A DNA stretch of 64,000 nucleotides from Burkholderia cepacia (GTDB taxonomy: Bacteria > Pseudomonadota > Gammaproteobacteria > Burkholderiales > Burkholderiaceae). The position numbers and the translations under genes were made by a program. The notes under the pieces are model-generated. The model worked only from the letters and a program-made list of their open reading frames with translations, did no database searches and was not told the DNA's origin. Position 1 is the stretch's first letter, and the number at the start of each line of letters is the position of its first letter. Below are positions 1-7,715 of this stretch, in pieces. The stretch covers positions 3,348,001-3,412,000 of the forward strand of contig NZ_CP013443.1 of the NCBI RefSeq assembly GCF_001718835.1, read 5' to 3'.

Positions 1-309
1 TTCCCGATTCTGCGCGAGCAGCACGAGCCCGAACGCGCCGGGCCCCGGATCGTGGCCCGGCGGAACCTCGTCCGGCGTCACCTCGAAGTACGAACCGATG
101 ACGAGCGGCAACCCTTTCGCCTTCGCCGCGACGTGCATGCGCGGCGCACCGGCGAGCGAGCATTCGTCGGTGATCGCGATCCCGCGATAGCCGAGTTCCG
201 CCGCACGCTCGACCAGTTCTTCCGCGTGCGACGCGCCATGCAGGAACGAAAAGTTCGAACGGCAGAACAACTCCGCGTAATCGGGCAGCCAGCTGAATTC
301 CGCAACCAT
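1..309 (-). CDS. dnaE2: Error-prone DNA polymerase DnaE2 (ImuC), N-terminal part only
   Basis: Only the first 103 codons lie in the window; the gene continues past the left edge. The visible protein begins MVAEFSWLPDYAELFCRSNF and continues with a PHP-domain start (FSFLHGASHAEELVERA, then GIAITDECSLAG), typical of the alpha subunit of DNA polymerase III. DnaE2 is the translesion polymerase that works with ImuA and ImuB in damage-induced mutagenesis. It starts 6 nt after the imuB stop and is last in the imuA-imuB-dnaE2 operon. The neighbours, more than the short fragment, separate DnaE2 from the replicative DnaE1. Confidence 0.9.
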   Translation of the reverse strand, partial: MVAEFSWLPDYAELFCRSNFSFLHGASHAEELVERAAELGYRGIAITDECSLAGAPRMHVAAKAKGLPLVIGSYFEVTPDEVPPGHDPGPGAFGLVLLAQNRE

Positions 310-315
310 CTCCGT

Positions 316-1794
316 TCACCCGAACAGGCCGTGCAGGAACCAGCGCGGCTCGGCCTCGCTCCCCGCCCGCTCCTTGAACACCCAGTAGCACGCACCGGTT
401 TCGTCCTGCGCGACGTGATAATCGCGTGCGGCGAACTGGCCGTCGAACCATCCGGCCTCGATCCGCTCCACCGACGACATCATCCTGAGCGGCGTATGAA
501 ATACCGGCCGGTTCTCGCGCATCAGTAACGGCAGCGGCTCGGCGAGCAACCACGCGGGCCTCGGCGGCACGGCCGGCGGCCCGCAGGCCGGCTTGCCGGC
601 CTGCGCATCGAGCGGCAGCCAGCGGTTCGCGGCCTCGGGCCGGTAATCGGCGACGGGGGCCGCACGCAATACGTTCTCCGCGCCGAGCCGCGCGACCAGC
701 AGCTCGAACAGCCGCGCACGCGTCTCTTTCGTGCCGCCCGGCTCGGGAAAAAGATCGTCGGCCGGCGGCGCGACCGATTCGACGCGCGTGGCCTTCAGGC
801 GCACCGCAATCACCGCGGCCGGCAACTCGACGCGCGCGAGCCGCTCGCCGAGCAGCCGCATGAAATGCGCGTCGTCGCGCACGGGTGCGGCGAACGCGAG
901 TTCGAGCGGCGTCGGCGGCACGGCCTGGCGGCCGCGCTCGTGTTCGAGATCGAACGTCATCGCGGCCAGCGACAGCTGCCGCGCGGCCAGCCAGCCGCAC
1001 AGCTGCACGACGAGCCGCCGCGCGGCGAACAGCACGGCTTCCGCGTATTCGACGCGCTCCGGCAATTCGAGCCGCACGTCGAACACGGGCGGCACCGCCA
1101 TCCATGCGAGCGGCTCGACCGCATCGCCGTACGCGCGATCGAGCGCGGCCAGCAACGCGGGACCGCAGCGGCGCTGCAGCCCCGCGCGCGGCAGGCCGCG
1201 CAGGTCGGCGAGTGTGCGGCAGCCGAGGCCGTCGAACCAGCCCGCATACGGACGCGCATCGGGCAGCAGCACGCACGGCAGCCTGTCGAGCGAGCGGACG
1301 AGCGACGCATGGCCGGCCACCCGGCGCCGGCTGCGCGAGCGGGCCGACGTACGCGCGAGCAGCCACGCGCCGCGCCCGGTCGGTGCGGCGGACAGGCGCG
1401 CCGCATAGCCGAGCGCCGCGAGCGTCGCGCGTACCTGCCGGCACAGCGACGGCAGGCCGCCGAACAGGCGCAGGCTCGGGCCGACGTCGACGATCAGCGT
1501 GGCTTCGTCGTCGAGCGCGACGCACGGCGAAAAGCGCAGCAACGCGAGCGCGACCGCGCGCAGCGCATCGGCCTCGCGCGCGGGGTCGCGTTCGACGAGC
1601 CGCGTGTGCGGCGCGAGCGTGAGCACGCCGCCGCGCTTCATGCCCGCGCGCACGCCCTGCCGGCGCGCGGGCGCATCGGCGATCAGCACGACACCCTGCT
1701 CGAGCACTGCGCAGCCGGCCTCGCCGTCAGACGGCGGCGGGGCGCACACGTCGAGCGGCAGGCGCGGCAGATGGATGCCGAGCAAGACGCGCAT
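316..1794 (-). CDS. imuB: ImuB, Y-family polymerase-like mutagenesis protein
   Basis: A 492-residue protein of the UmuC/DinB-like ImuB family. ImuB is known to be a catalytically dead Y-family homologue that bridges ImuA, the beta clamp and DnaE2 during translesion synthesis. Consistent with this, the N-terminus reads MRVLLGIHLPRLPLDV and lacks the acidic catalytic residues found at this point in active DinB polymerases. The start was chosen because this is the usual ImuB N-terminus. It overlaps the 3' end of imuA by 68 nt, so the two genes are probably translationally coupled. Length is normal for the family. Confidence 0.93.
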   Translation of the reverse strand: MRVLLGIHLPRLPLDVCAPPPSDGEAGCAVLEQGVVLIADAPARRQGVRAGMKRGGVLTLAPHTRLVERDPAREADALRAVALALLRFSPCVALDDEATLIVDVGPSLRLFGGLPSLCRQVRATLAALGYAARLSAAPTGRGAWLLARTSARSRSRRRVAGHASLVRSLDRLPCVLLPDARPYAGWFDGLGCRTLADLRGLPRAGLQRRCGPALLAALDRAYGDAVEPLAWMAVPPVFDVRLELPERVEYAEAVLFAARRLVVQLCGWLAARQLSLAAMTFDLEHERGRQAVPPTPLELAFAAPVRDDAHFMRLLGERLARVELPAAVIAVRLKATRVESVAPPADDLFPEPGGTKETRARLFELLVARLGAENVLRAAPVADYRPEAANRWLPLDAQAGKPACGPPAVPPRPAWLLAEPLPLLMRENRPVFHTPLRMMSSVERIEAGWFDGQFAARDYHVAQDETGACYWVFKERAGSEAEPRWFLHGLFG

Positions 1795-2434
1795 AGCGGC
1801 TCTCCACGATGGGCGACGGCAGGTCGAGCACGAGCGGCTCGCCGCGTGCGGGGCCGCGACGCTTGACGATGTCGAGCGACACGCCGCCCGGCACCGGATA
1901 CAGCGCGACGCGCAGCACGGCCGGCGACGGTTGCCGCGCGGCCGACAGCGGGCGCAGCATCACGAACAGCGTGTCGCCCGTGCGCGCGGCCGCGAGATGC
2001 AGGCGCCGCAGCGCATCCGGCCGGGTGTCCTGCCACAGCAGCAGCGCGCCGCAGCACCCCGTCTTGAGCGCCTGCTCGGCGGCCCACAGCGCATCGGTGC
2101 GGCTGCCGGCGCGCAGCCACAGCAGCGCGTCGGCCGGCACGCCGAGGCTGGCGAGCGCGGTGGCATGCGGCAATTGAGGCGGCGCGACGAGCGCAAGCGG
2201 ACGGCGCGCGCTGACGGCGCGTGCGAGCGCGGGCGCGAGCAGCCGCATCTCGCCGCAGCCCGGCTGCGCGGCCAGCAGTTCGACGAGGCCGCCGACCGGC
2301 CAGCCGCCGCCCGGCAACTCGGCCGACAGCGGTGCGAAGCCGGTATCGATCGTGCGCGGGCCGCCGCGCGCGAGCTGGGAACCGCGCCACAGCGACGGAT
2401 GAAGGGATTCGGGAGAAATGGAGGATGCGAGCAT
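1727..2434 (-). CDS. imuA: ImuA, RecA/SulA-like translesion synthesis protein
   Basis: About 235 residues, first gene of the SOS mutagenesis cassette. The start at 2434 (MLASSISPESLHPSLWRGSQ) is preferred to one 17 codons upstream, because the longer form would begin on the edge of the LexA operator region. The protein has the ImuA pattern of a RecA-like core (GFAPLSAELPGGGWPVGGLVELLA, then LVAPPQLPHATALASLG) and a basic C-terminus. ImuA interacts with ImuB and DnaE2 in induced mutagenesis. A consensus LexA box lies 14 nt upstream of the start codon. Confidence 0.9.
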   Translation of the reverse strand: MLASSISPESLHPSLWRGSQLARGGPRTIDTGFAPLSAELPGGGWPVGGLVELLAAQPGCGEMRLLAPALARAVSARRPLALVAPPQLPHATALASLGVPADALLWLRAGSRTDALWAAEQALKTGCCGALLLWQDTRPDALRRLHLAAARTGDTLFVMLRPLSAARQPSPAVLRVALYPVPGGVSLDIVKRRGPARGEPLVLDLPSPIVESRYARLARHPSAAPAARRVRPAAV

Positions 2435-2448
2435 GACGCCACCCACAA

Positions 2449-2464
2449 CTGTATGGATATACAG
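2449..2464. promoter_or_regulatory. LexA box (SOS operator) upstream of imuA
   Basis: CTGTATGGATATACAG matches CTGT-N8-ACAG exactly, with an AT-rich core, flanked by A on the left and T on the right as in the extended consensus. It lies immediately upstream of imuA, where LexA would block the operon. This matches the known SOS control of imuA-imuB-dnaE2 cassettes. Confidence 0.93.
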
Positions 2465-2592
2465 TATATGGCAATGCGCCCGCATCGCACAGCACCGGCG
2501 CGAAACCGGTTTTCGTCAGATGAAAGACGGGGAAGACGGAGCAAGCCGGGCCGGGCGTCACGAGGCGGCGCGCCCGGCCCACGCGCTACCCG

Positions 2593-3387
2593 TCAGCCGA
2601 GCAGCAGCGCGTCGTCGTCGAGCTGCTCGTGACGCACCTTCTCGAACATCTGCAGCAGATCCGGCACGTCGAGCCCGCGGCGCTGGTCGCCCGACACGTC
2701 GAGCACGACCTGCCCCTGGTGCAGCATCACCGTGCGGTCGCCGTAGTCGAGCGCCTGCCGCATGCTGTGCGTGACCATCATCGTCGTCAGCTTGCTTTCG
2801 GCGACGATGCGCGCGGTCAGCTCCAGCACGAACGCGGCCGTCTTCGGGTCGAGCGCGGCCGTGTGCTCGTCGAGCAGCAGGATCCGCGACGGCCGCAGCG
2901 ATGCCATCAACAGGCTCACCGCCTGCCGCTGGCCGCCCGACAGCAGCCCGATCCGGTCGGTCAGCCGGTTTTCCAGCCCGAGGTTCAAGAGCCGCAGCTT
3001 GTCGCGGAACAGCTCGCGCGACGGCCGGTCGAGCGCCGCGCGAAAGCCGCGCCGTGCGCCGCGCGCCATCGCGAGCGCCATGTTCTCCTCGATCGTCAGC
3101 GCCTCGCAGGTGCCGGCCATCGGATCCTGGAACACGCGCGCGACGAGGTGCGCGCGATCCCACGCGGCCTTGCGCGTGACGTCCGTGCCGTCGATCGAGA
3201 TGCGTCCCGCATCGACGGCCTGGTCGCCGCTGATCGCATTGAGGAAGGTCGATTTGCCGGCGCCGTTCGAGCCGATCACCGCGACGAACTGGCCGTCGGG
3301 AATCTCGAGCGACAGCCCGCGCAGCGCGCGCGTCTCGATCGGCGTGCCGGGGTTGAACGTGAGTTTGAGATCTTGTGCGGACAGCAT
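2593..3387 (-). CDS. ABC transporter ATP-binding protein (ABC_sub_bind-class importer)
   Basis: A 264-residue ATPase. Walker A GSNGAGKST is near residue 40, the signature is LSGGQRQAVSLLMA, and Walker B is RILLLDEHTAALDP. It energises import with the permease gene, which ends 1 nt upstream, and with the binding protein gene further upstream. This type of cassette has been linked to tryptophan/tyrosine uptake in Gram-positive bacteria. Nothing in this sequence fixes the substrate, so the ligand is left open. It is the last gene of the three-gene operon. Confidence 0.92.
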   Translation of the reverse strand: MLSAQDLKLTFNPGTPIETRALRGLSLEIPDGQFVAVIGSNGAGKSTFLNAISGDQAVDAGRISIDGTDVTRKAAWDRAHLVARVFQDPMAGTCEALTIEENMALAMARGARRGFRAALDRPSRELFRDKLRLLNLGLENRLTDRIGLLSGGQRQAVSLLMASLRPSRILLLDEHTAALDPKTAAFVLELTARIVAESKLTTMMVTHSMRQALDYGDRTVMLHQGQVVLDVSGDQRRGLDVPDLLQMFEKVRHEQLDDDALLLG

Positions 3388-3388
3388 G

Positions 3389-4285
3389 TCAGGCCCCTCC
3401 GTTCTTGCGCGCGAACAGCTTCTTGCGCGTGGCCGGCAGCACCAGTGCGATCGTGACGAGCGCGGCCGTCACGAGGTTCAGGTCCTGCGCCTTCAGCCCG
3501 ATGAATTCGCTGTTCAGCGCGAGCGCGATGAAGAAGCGGTAGACGATCGCGCCGAGCACGACGGCGAGCGTCGTCAGCACGAGCCGGCGCGCGGGCAGCA
3601 GCGTTTCGCCGATGATCACGGCGGCCAGCCCGATCACGATCGTGCCGATCCCCATCGAGATGTCCGCGCCGCCCTGCGTCTGCGCGAACAACGCACCGGC
3701 GAGCGCGACGAGCGCGTTCGACAGCGCCATCCCGGCGAGCGTCGCGCGGCCGGTCGCGATGCCTTGCGCGCGCGCCATCCGCGGGTTCGCGCCGGTCGCG
3801 CGCATCGCGAGGCCGAGCTGCGACGAGAAGAACCAGTCGAGGCCGAGCTTCGCGACCACGACGACGATCGCGAGCAGCGCGGGGCGCAGCACGTAATCGG
3901 GCATCCAGTCGGGCTGCAGCACGGTGAAGACGGTCGGCTCGGTGATGAGCGGCACGTTCGGCCGGCCCATGATCCGCAGGTTCACCGAATAGAGCGCGAT
4001 CATCATCAGGATGCTGGCGAGCAGGTCCATGATCTTCAGGCGCACGTTGAGCCAGCCGGTGATGAAGCCGGCCACCGCACCCGCGACGATCGCGATGCAG
4101 GTCGAGCTGAACGGGTCGTAGCCGGCGGAGATCAGCGTCGCGGCAACAGCGCCGCCAAGCGGAAAGCTGCCGTCGACGGTGAGGTCGGGGAAGTTGAGGA
4201 TGCGAAACGAGATCAGCACCCCGAGGGCGACGAGGCTGAAGATCAGGCCGATCTCCAGGGCGCCCAGAAACGAGAACAGAGACAT
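3389..4285 (-). CDS. ABC transporter permease (branched-chain-type fold)
   Basis: A 298-residue integral membrane protein with about eight to nine hydrophobic segments from residue 5 onward. It resembles the BPD_transp_2 permeases (LivH/RbsC-like, also the TrpY group). It forms the channel of the importer made with the ATPase immediately downstream (1 nt gap) and the binding protein upstream. A 141-nt spacer with a GC-rich stem-loop separates it from the binding-protein gene, which may allow unequal expression. Confidence 0.9.
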   Translation of the reverse strand: MSLFSFLGALEIGLIFSLVALGVLISFRILNFPDLTVDGSFPLGGAVAATLISAGYDPFSSTCIAIVAGAVAGFITGWLNVRLKIMDLLASILMMIALYSVNLRIMGRPNVPLITEPTVFTVLQPDWMPDYVLRPALLAIVVVVAKLGLDWFFSSQLGLAMRATGANPRMARAQGIATGRATLAGMALSNALVALAGALFAQTQGGADISMGIGTIVIGLAAVIIGETLLPARRLVLTTLAVVLGAIVYRFFIALALNSEFIGLKAQDLNLVTAALVTIALVLPATRKKLFARKNGGA

Positions 4286-4330
4286 GATGGGGAAATCCTG
4301 TTGCGTCCCGGCCGGCCGGATGCGGCCGGG

Positions 4331-4378
4331 CGAAACGGATGGACGGCCCCGGCAAGGGCCGTCCGTCCAGCGGTTTCG
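4331..4378 (-). repeat. Intercistronic inverted repeat between binding protein and permease genes
   Basis: GGACGGCCC (4341-4349) pairs perfectly with GGGCCGTCC (4356-4364) across a 6-nt loop. An outer CGAAAC/GTTTCG pair extends it with internal mismatches. There is no U-tract, so it is more likely an mRNA-stabilising or partial attenuating hairpin than a full terminator (inference). Confidence 0.5.
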
Positions 4379-4426
4379 TTCAGGCCCGGTCGGGGCCTTC
4401 GAGCCCGGCGCCTGGCCGGCGACGGC

Positions 4427-5392
4427 TTACTTGATGACCGTCTTCGCGTCCTTGAGCAGATCCGGCGCGAGCGTCACGCCCTGCTTCGCGGCCGCGCCCG
4501 TGTTCGCGAACAGCTCGAGGTTGCTGCTCGTTTCCGACGCGATCGCGCCCGGCTTCTCGCCCTTCAGGATGCGCGCGACGACCTTGCCCGTCTGGCGGCC
4601 GAGGTCGCCGTAGTTGATGCCGAGCGCCGCGATGCCGCCGCGCTTCACGCTGTCGGTGTCGCCGGCGACGAGCGGGATCTTCGCTTCGTTCGCGACCTTC
4701 ACGAGCGCTTCGTACGCGGACACGACGTTGTTGTCGGTGTTCGTGTAGATCACGTCGACCTTGCCGATCAGGCTCTTCGCGGCCGGGCCGATGTCGACGG
4801 TACGCGGCGCGGCCGCTTCCTTCAGCGTCATCCCCTGCTTCGCGAGGATTTCCTTCAGCTCCTTCACGACGACGACCGAATTCGCCTCGCCCGGGTTGTA
4901 CACCATGCCGACCGTCTTCGCGTTGGGCACGACGCGCTTGATCAGCGCGACCTGGCGATCGAGCGGCAGCTTGTCGGACACGCCCGTCACGTTGGTGCCC
5001 GACGGGCCCCAGCCCTTCACGAGCTGCGCGGCGACCGGATCGGTCACGCCCGAATAGACGACCGGCACGCTCTTCGTCGACGCAACCACCGCCTGCGCGG
5101 CCGGCGTCGCGATCGCGACGATCACGTCGGGCTGGTCGCCGACGAACTTGCGCGCGATCTGCGCGGCCGTGCCCGTGTTGCCCTGCGCGCTCTGGTATTC
5201 CCACTTGAGCTTGTCGTCGCCGTAACCTTCCGCCTTCAGCTCGGCGCGCACGCCGTCGCGGATCGCATCGAGCGCCGGGTGGTCGACGATCGACAGCACC
5301 TTGACGGTCTGTGCGTGCGCGGCGCCGGCCAGCGCGAGTGCGGCCACGCCGGCCGTGATCGAACGGATCGCGAAAGTCTTGAAACGCTTCAT
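4427..5392 (-). CDS. ABC transporter periplasmic substrate-binding protein (ABC_sub_bind family)
   Basis: A 321-residue protein starting at MKRFKTFAIRSITAGVAALA, preceded by GGGGGAGA as ribosome binding site. A signal peptide ends AGAAHA-Q near residue 27. The mature protein has the ABC_sub_bind (PF04392) pattern: VLSIVDHPALDAIRDGV, PDVIVAIATPAAQAV, VPVVYSGVTDPVAA and GMVYNPGEANSV. It delivers the ligand to the permease/ATPase pair downstream. Related proteins bind aromatic amino acids, but the ligand here is unknown. First gene of the operon. Confidence 0.92.
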   Translation of the reverse strand: MKRFKTFAIRSITAGVAALALAGAAHAQTVKVLSIVDHPALDAIRDGVRAELKAEGYGDDKLKWEYQSAQGNTGTAAQIARKFVGDQPDVIVAIATPAAQAVVASTKSVPVVYSGVTDPVAAQLVKGWGPSGTNVTGVSDKLPLDRQVALIKRVVPNAKTVGMVYNPGEANSVVVVKELKEILAKQGMTLKEAAAPRTVDIGPAAKSLIGKVDVIYTNTDNNVVSAYEALVKVANEAKIPLVAGDTDSVKRGGIAALGINYGDLGRQTGKVVARILKGEKPGAIASETSSNLELFANTGAAAKQGVTLAPDLLKDAKTVIK

Positions 5393-5605
5393 GGGTGTGT
5401 CTCCCCCGTATTGTCGGTTCTGGTTGGTGATGTCTCCGGTGCGGCCGGCGCACCTGCACGGTGCGCGGCGCCGAAAGCGAGCATACCATTTCCGCAGACC
5501 ACTTCCTGACCGCCCGCTTACGCGCGCCGGGGCGGCATGACCCGCCGGATGAGCCGGCGCGGATGCACTATGCTGGTTGCAGCCATCCAGACGACGGGAG
5601 CCAAC

Positions 5606-5911
5606 ATGTCGTGGACTGTCCGCTCGATCGCGAGCGTCGTCGCGCTCGCGATGCCGGCCGCCGCATTCGCGCTGACCGACGGCAGCGCGCAATACGACGA
5701 ATGCGTGCTGCAGTCGCTGCGCGAAAGCTGGAACCCCACGGCGGCACGCCTGATCCGGCAGTCCTGCGACGCGATCTATCTCAATAACGCGATGCTGCTG
5801 CCGCGCGAAAGGCGGTATCACGAATGCATCCTGCAATCGCTGCCCGGCGTCCGGGACAACGTCGCGATCCGGGAGATCCTGACGATCTGTTCGCGGCGCG
5901 GTGAGATGTGA
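5606..5911 (+). CDS. Small secreted four-cysteine protein (VF_A0006-like)
   Basis: About 101 residues. The start at 5606 gives a clean signal peptide (MSWTVRSIASVVALAMPAAAFA) and a GGGAG ribosome binding site 8 nt upstream; earlier starts would bury the signal. The mature part is two copies of one motif, YDECVLQSL...AARLIRQSCDAIY and YHECILQSL...IREILTICSRR, giving four cysteines that could form two disulfides in the periplasm. This resembles the small VF_A0006-type four-cysteine family of unknown function. It is a single gene transcribed away from the ABC operon. Confidence 0.75.
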   Translation: MSWTVRSIASVVALAMPAAAFALTDGSAQYDECVLQSLRESWNPTAARLIRQSCDAIYLNNAMLLPRERRYHECILQSLPGVRDNVAIREILTICSRRGEM

Positions 5912-5979
5912 GCCGGGCTCGCCAATGAAAAGGGTCCGAGCAAGGCAGCCGTCAGGTCGTGGACGAACCCGGTGAGCAG

Positions 5980-6312
5980 TCAGCCGTAGAGCCAGCGGCC
6001 CGCTTTTGCCGATGTGATCAGCATTCGAACGTTCAGATCCGGAACACGATGGATCACTTTTTTCTTGAACGGGTTGATCAAGTCAAGGAATGAAAAATCG
6101 TCTTCCGGGTAGTATCTTTTAATGTCGAACCCACTCATATCGACATCAAATTCCGCGGAATATTCCAGCATCATCTCTTCGACCTCGGCAGCATCGAAAC
6201 CCAGGTCAGCATCCAGATCGGTATTTTCCGTTATGTCCGCAGCCCTTGATAAAATTGAAAATCCGGATTTTTTCCTCACAAATTCAATCACCCTACTCTC
6301 AAGACCTACCAT
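5980..6312 (-). CDS. DUF1493 family protein, acyl-carrier-like
   Basis: A 110-residue acidic protein ending VRMLITSAKAGRWLYG, the hallmark C-terminus of DUF1493 (PF07377). The N-terminal half resembles an acyl carrier protein helical bundle (VIEFVRKKSG...DADLGFDAAEVEEMM). The DSL phosphopantetheine serine of true ACPs is absent, being GFDAAE here. Base composition is visibly more AT-rich than the flanks (AAA, ATT and AAT codons are frequent), which suggests horizontal acquisition. Function unknown; related genes are often found alone or next to other small orphans. Confidence 0.8.
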   Translation of the reverse strand: MVGLESRVIEFVRKKSGFSILSRAADITENTDLDADLGFDAAEVEEMMLEYSAEFDVDMSGFDIKRYYPEDDFSFLDLINPFKKKVIHRVPDLNVRMLITSAKAGRWLYG

Positions 6313-6697
6313 AACCTATCACCTTCCCTTGCGACTCTATTGTAGTGGCTCACCGTCCTGCAGGTGATAATAGAAATCGCTTGAAGTTTTTGTTATGTGA
6401 CTCAGCGGAAAGCACTGACGCGGGCGGCAACGTGGTGCCGGAGCGGGAACGGACATACCGGATTTGCTTTCAGGCGACGGCGCGCAAGCTCGATACCAAT
6501 GTAACGGACCGTTACCAAACCTCGTTATCGACGACGTACGAGTGCAATTATGGTTCGTTATTTCGCCGCGCTCTTGCAAATAAGAACACGTGACAGCCCA
6601 AGCAAGCAACACCTGCACGGCGGCAACAGAACACCATCCACCGCACATAAAAAAGGCCTGCGCACGTGCAGGCCTTCATTCGATCGACCGATCGCGT
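6313..6697. other. AT-richer intergenic stretch between DUF1493 gene and MetQ-like gene
   Basis: About 385 nt with no convincing gene. It holds the terminator of the MetQ-like gene (6649-6676) and probably the DUF1493 promoter, with a TACAAT-like -10 on the minus strand near 6340. The composition is lower in G+C than the surroundings, like the DUF1493 gene itself. Confidence 0.5.
6649..6676 (-). terminator. Rho-independent terminator of the MetQ-like gene
   Basis: AAGGCCTGC (6653-6661) pairs with GCAGGCCTT (6668-6676) across a 6-nt loop. Read on the minus strand, it is followed by a run of T (complement of 6649-6654). It lies about 20 nt after the stop of the upstream gene. Confidence 0.85.
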
Positions 6698-7513
6698 TCA
6701 GAACGACGCGACCATCGAGCCCTTGAACTGCTTCTTGATGAATTCCCGCACTTCCGGCGACTGGTACGCCTTGACCAGCTTCTTCACCCACGGCTGATCC
6801 TTGTCCTTCGCGCGCACGGCGATCAGGTTCGCGTACGGGCTCGTCAGCGATTCGAGCGCGATCGCGTCCTTGGTCGGCTGCAGGTTCGCGGCGAGCGCGT
6901 AGTTCGTGTTGATCACGGCCGCGTCGACGTCCGACAGCACGCGCGGCAGTTGCGCGGCGTCGAGTTCGGAGATCTTCAGCTTCTTCGGGTTCTCGGCGAT
7001 GTCGAGCACCGTCGCGTTGTTGCCGCCCGTGCCGGCGCCCGCCTTCAGCTTGATCACGCCTTGCGTCTGCAGCAGCAGCAGCGCACGGTTCTCGTTCGAC
7101 GGATCGTTCGGCACCGCGAGCTTCGCGCCTTGCGGCAGGTCCTTCAGCGCCTTGAACTTCTTCGAGTACACGCCGATCGGCGAGATGTAGGTCAGGCCCG
7201 CGCTGACGATCTTGTAGCCGCGCTGCTTCACCTGGCTGTCGAGGTAGGGCTGGTGCTGGAAGCTGTTCGCGTCGAGGTCGCCCGAGTCGAGCGCCGCGTT
7301 CGGCTGCACGTAGTCGTTGAACTCGATGACCTTCACGTTCAGGCCTTCCTTCTCCTTCGCGACCTTCTGCACGAGCTGCCACACTTCCGAATCCGGGCCG
7401 GCCACCGTGCCGACCTTGATCACCTTGTCTTCGGCGTGCGCGCCTGCCGACAGCGTCAGCGCTGCGCCGGTGGCCAGCACGGAAAATACCTTCAGGAGAC
7501 TGCGACGCTTCAT
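6698..7513 (-). CDS. MetQ/NlpA-family substrate-binding protein
   Basis: 271 residues from MKRRSLLKVFSVLATGAA. The signal peptide ends SAGAHA-E near residue 27; there is no lipobox cysteine, so it is periplasmic rather than a lipoprotein. The body is typical NlpA (PF03180): VIKVGTVAGPDSEVWQLVQKVA, IEFNDYVQPNAALDSGDLDANSFQHQPYL. MetQ proteins bind methionine for MetNI. No metN or metI lies next to it, so it is a solitary binding protein that must use a transporter encoded elsewhere, or bind another ligand. Transcribed alone, with its own terminator. Confidence 0.88.
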   Translation of the reverse strand: MKRRSLLKVFSVLATGAALTLSAGAHAEDKVIKVGTVAGPDSEVWQLVQKVAKEKEGLNVKVIEFNDYVQPNAALDSGDLDANSFQHQPYLDSQVKQRGYKIVSAGLTYISPIGVYSKKFKALKDLPQGAKLAVPNDPSNENRALLLLQTQGVIKLKAGAGTGGNNATVLDIAENPKKLKISELDAAQLPRVLSDVDAAVINTNYALAANLQPTKDAIALESLTSPYANLIAVRAKDKDQPWVKKLVKAYQSPEVREFIKKQFKGSMVASF

Positions 7514-7715
7514 CTGTTTCTCGCTTTCTTGCTTACTGGAAATGGGGCGAGATACGGGTATGCCCCGACTCGCAGGAAGGGGCAAATGGTGTCACAGGAT
7601 CGGCGGGAAGTGAAATACATCCCGCTCATATGGGTATGCGCTATGCGGGGGACGGCCGGGCGGGCCGTTAGTTGCACCGGCCTGCGCTGCCCGCCGGTCC
7701 TGCGCCGCCCCCGCG

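Noticed and set aside
2762..5509. A 900-codon plus-strand frame over the ABC importer genes
   Set aside because: Antisense shadow; the three minus-strand genes have clear ABC motifs and signal peptide.
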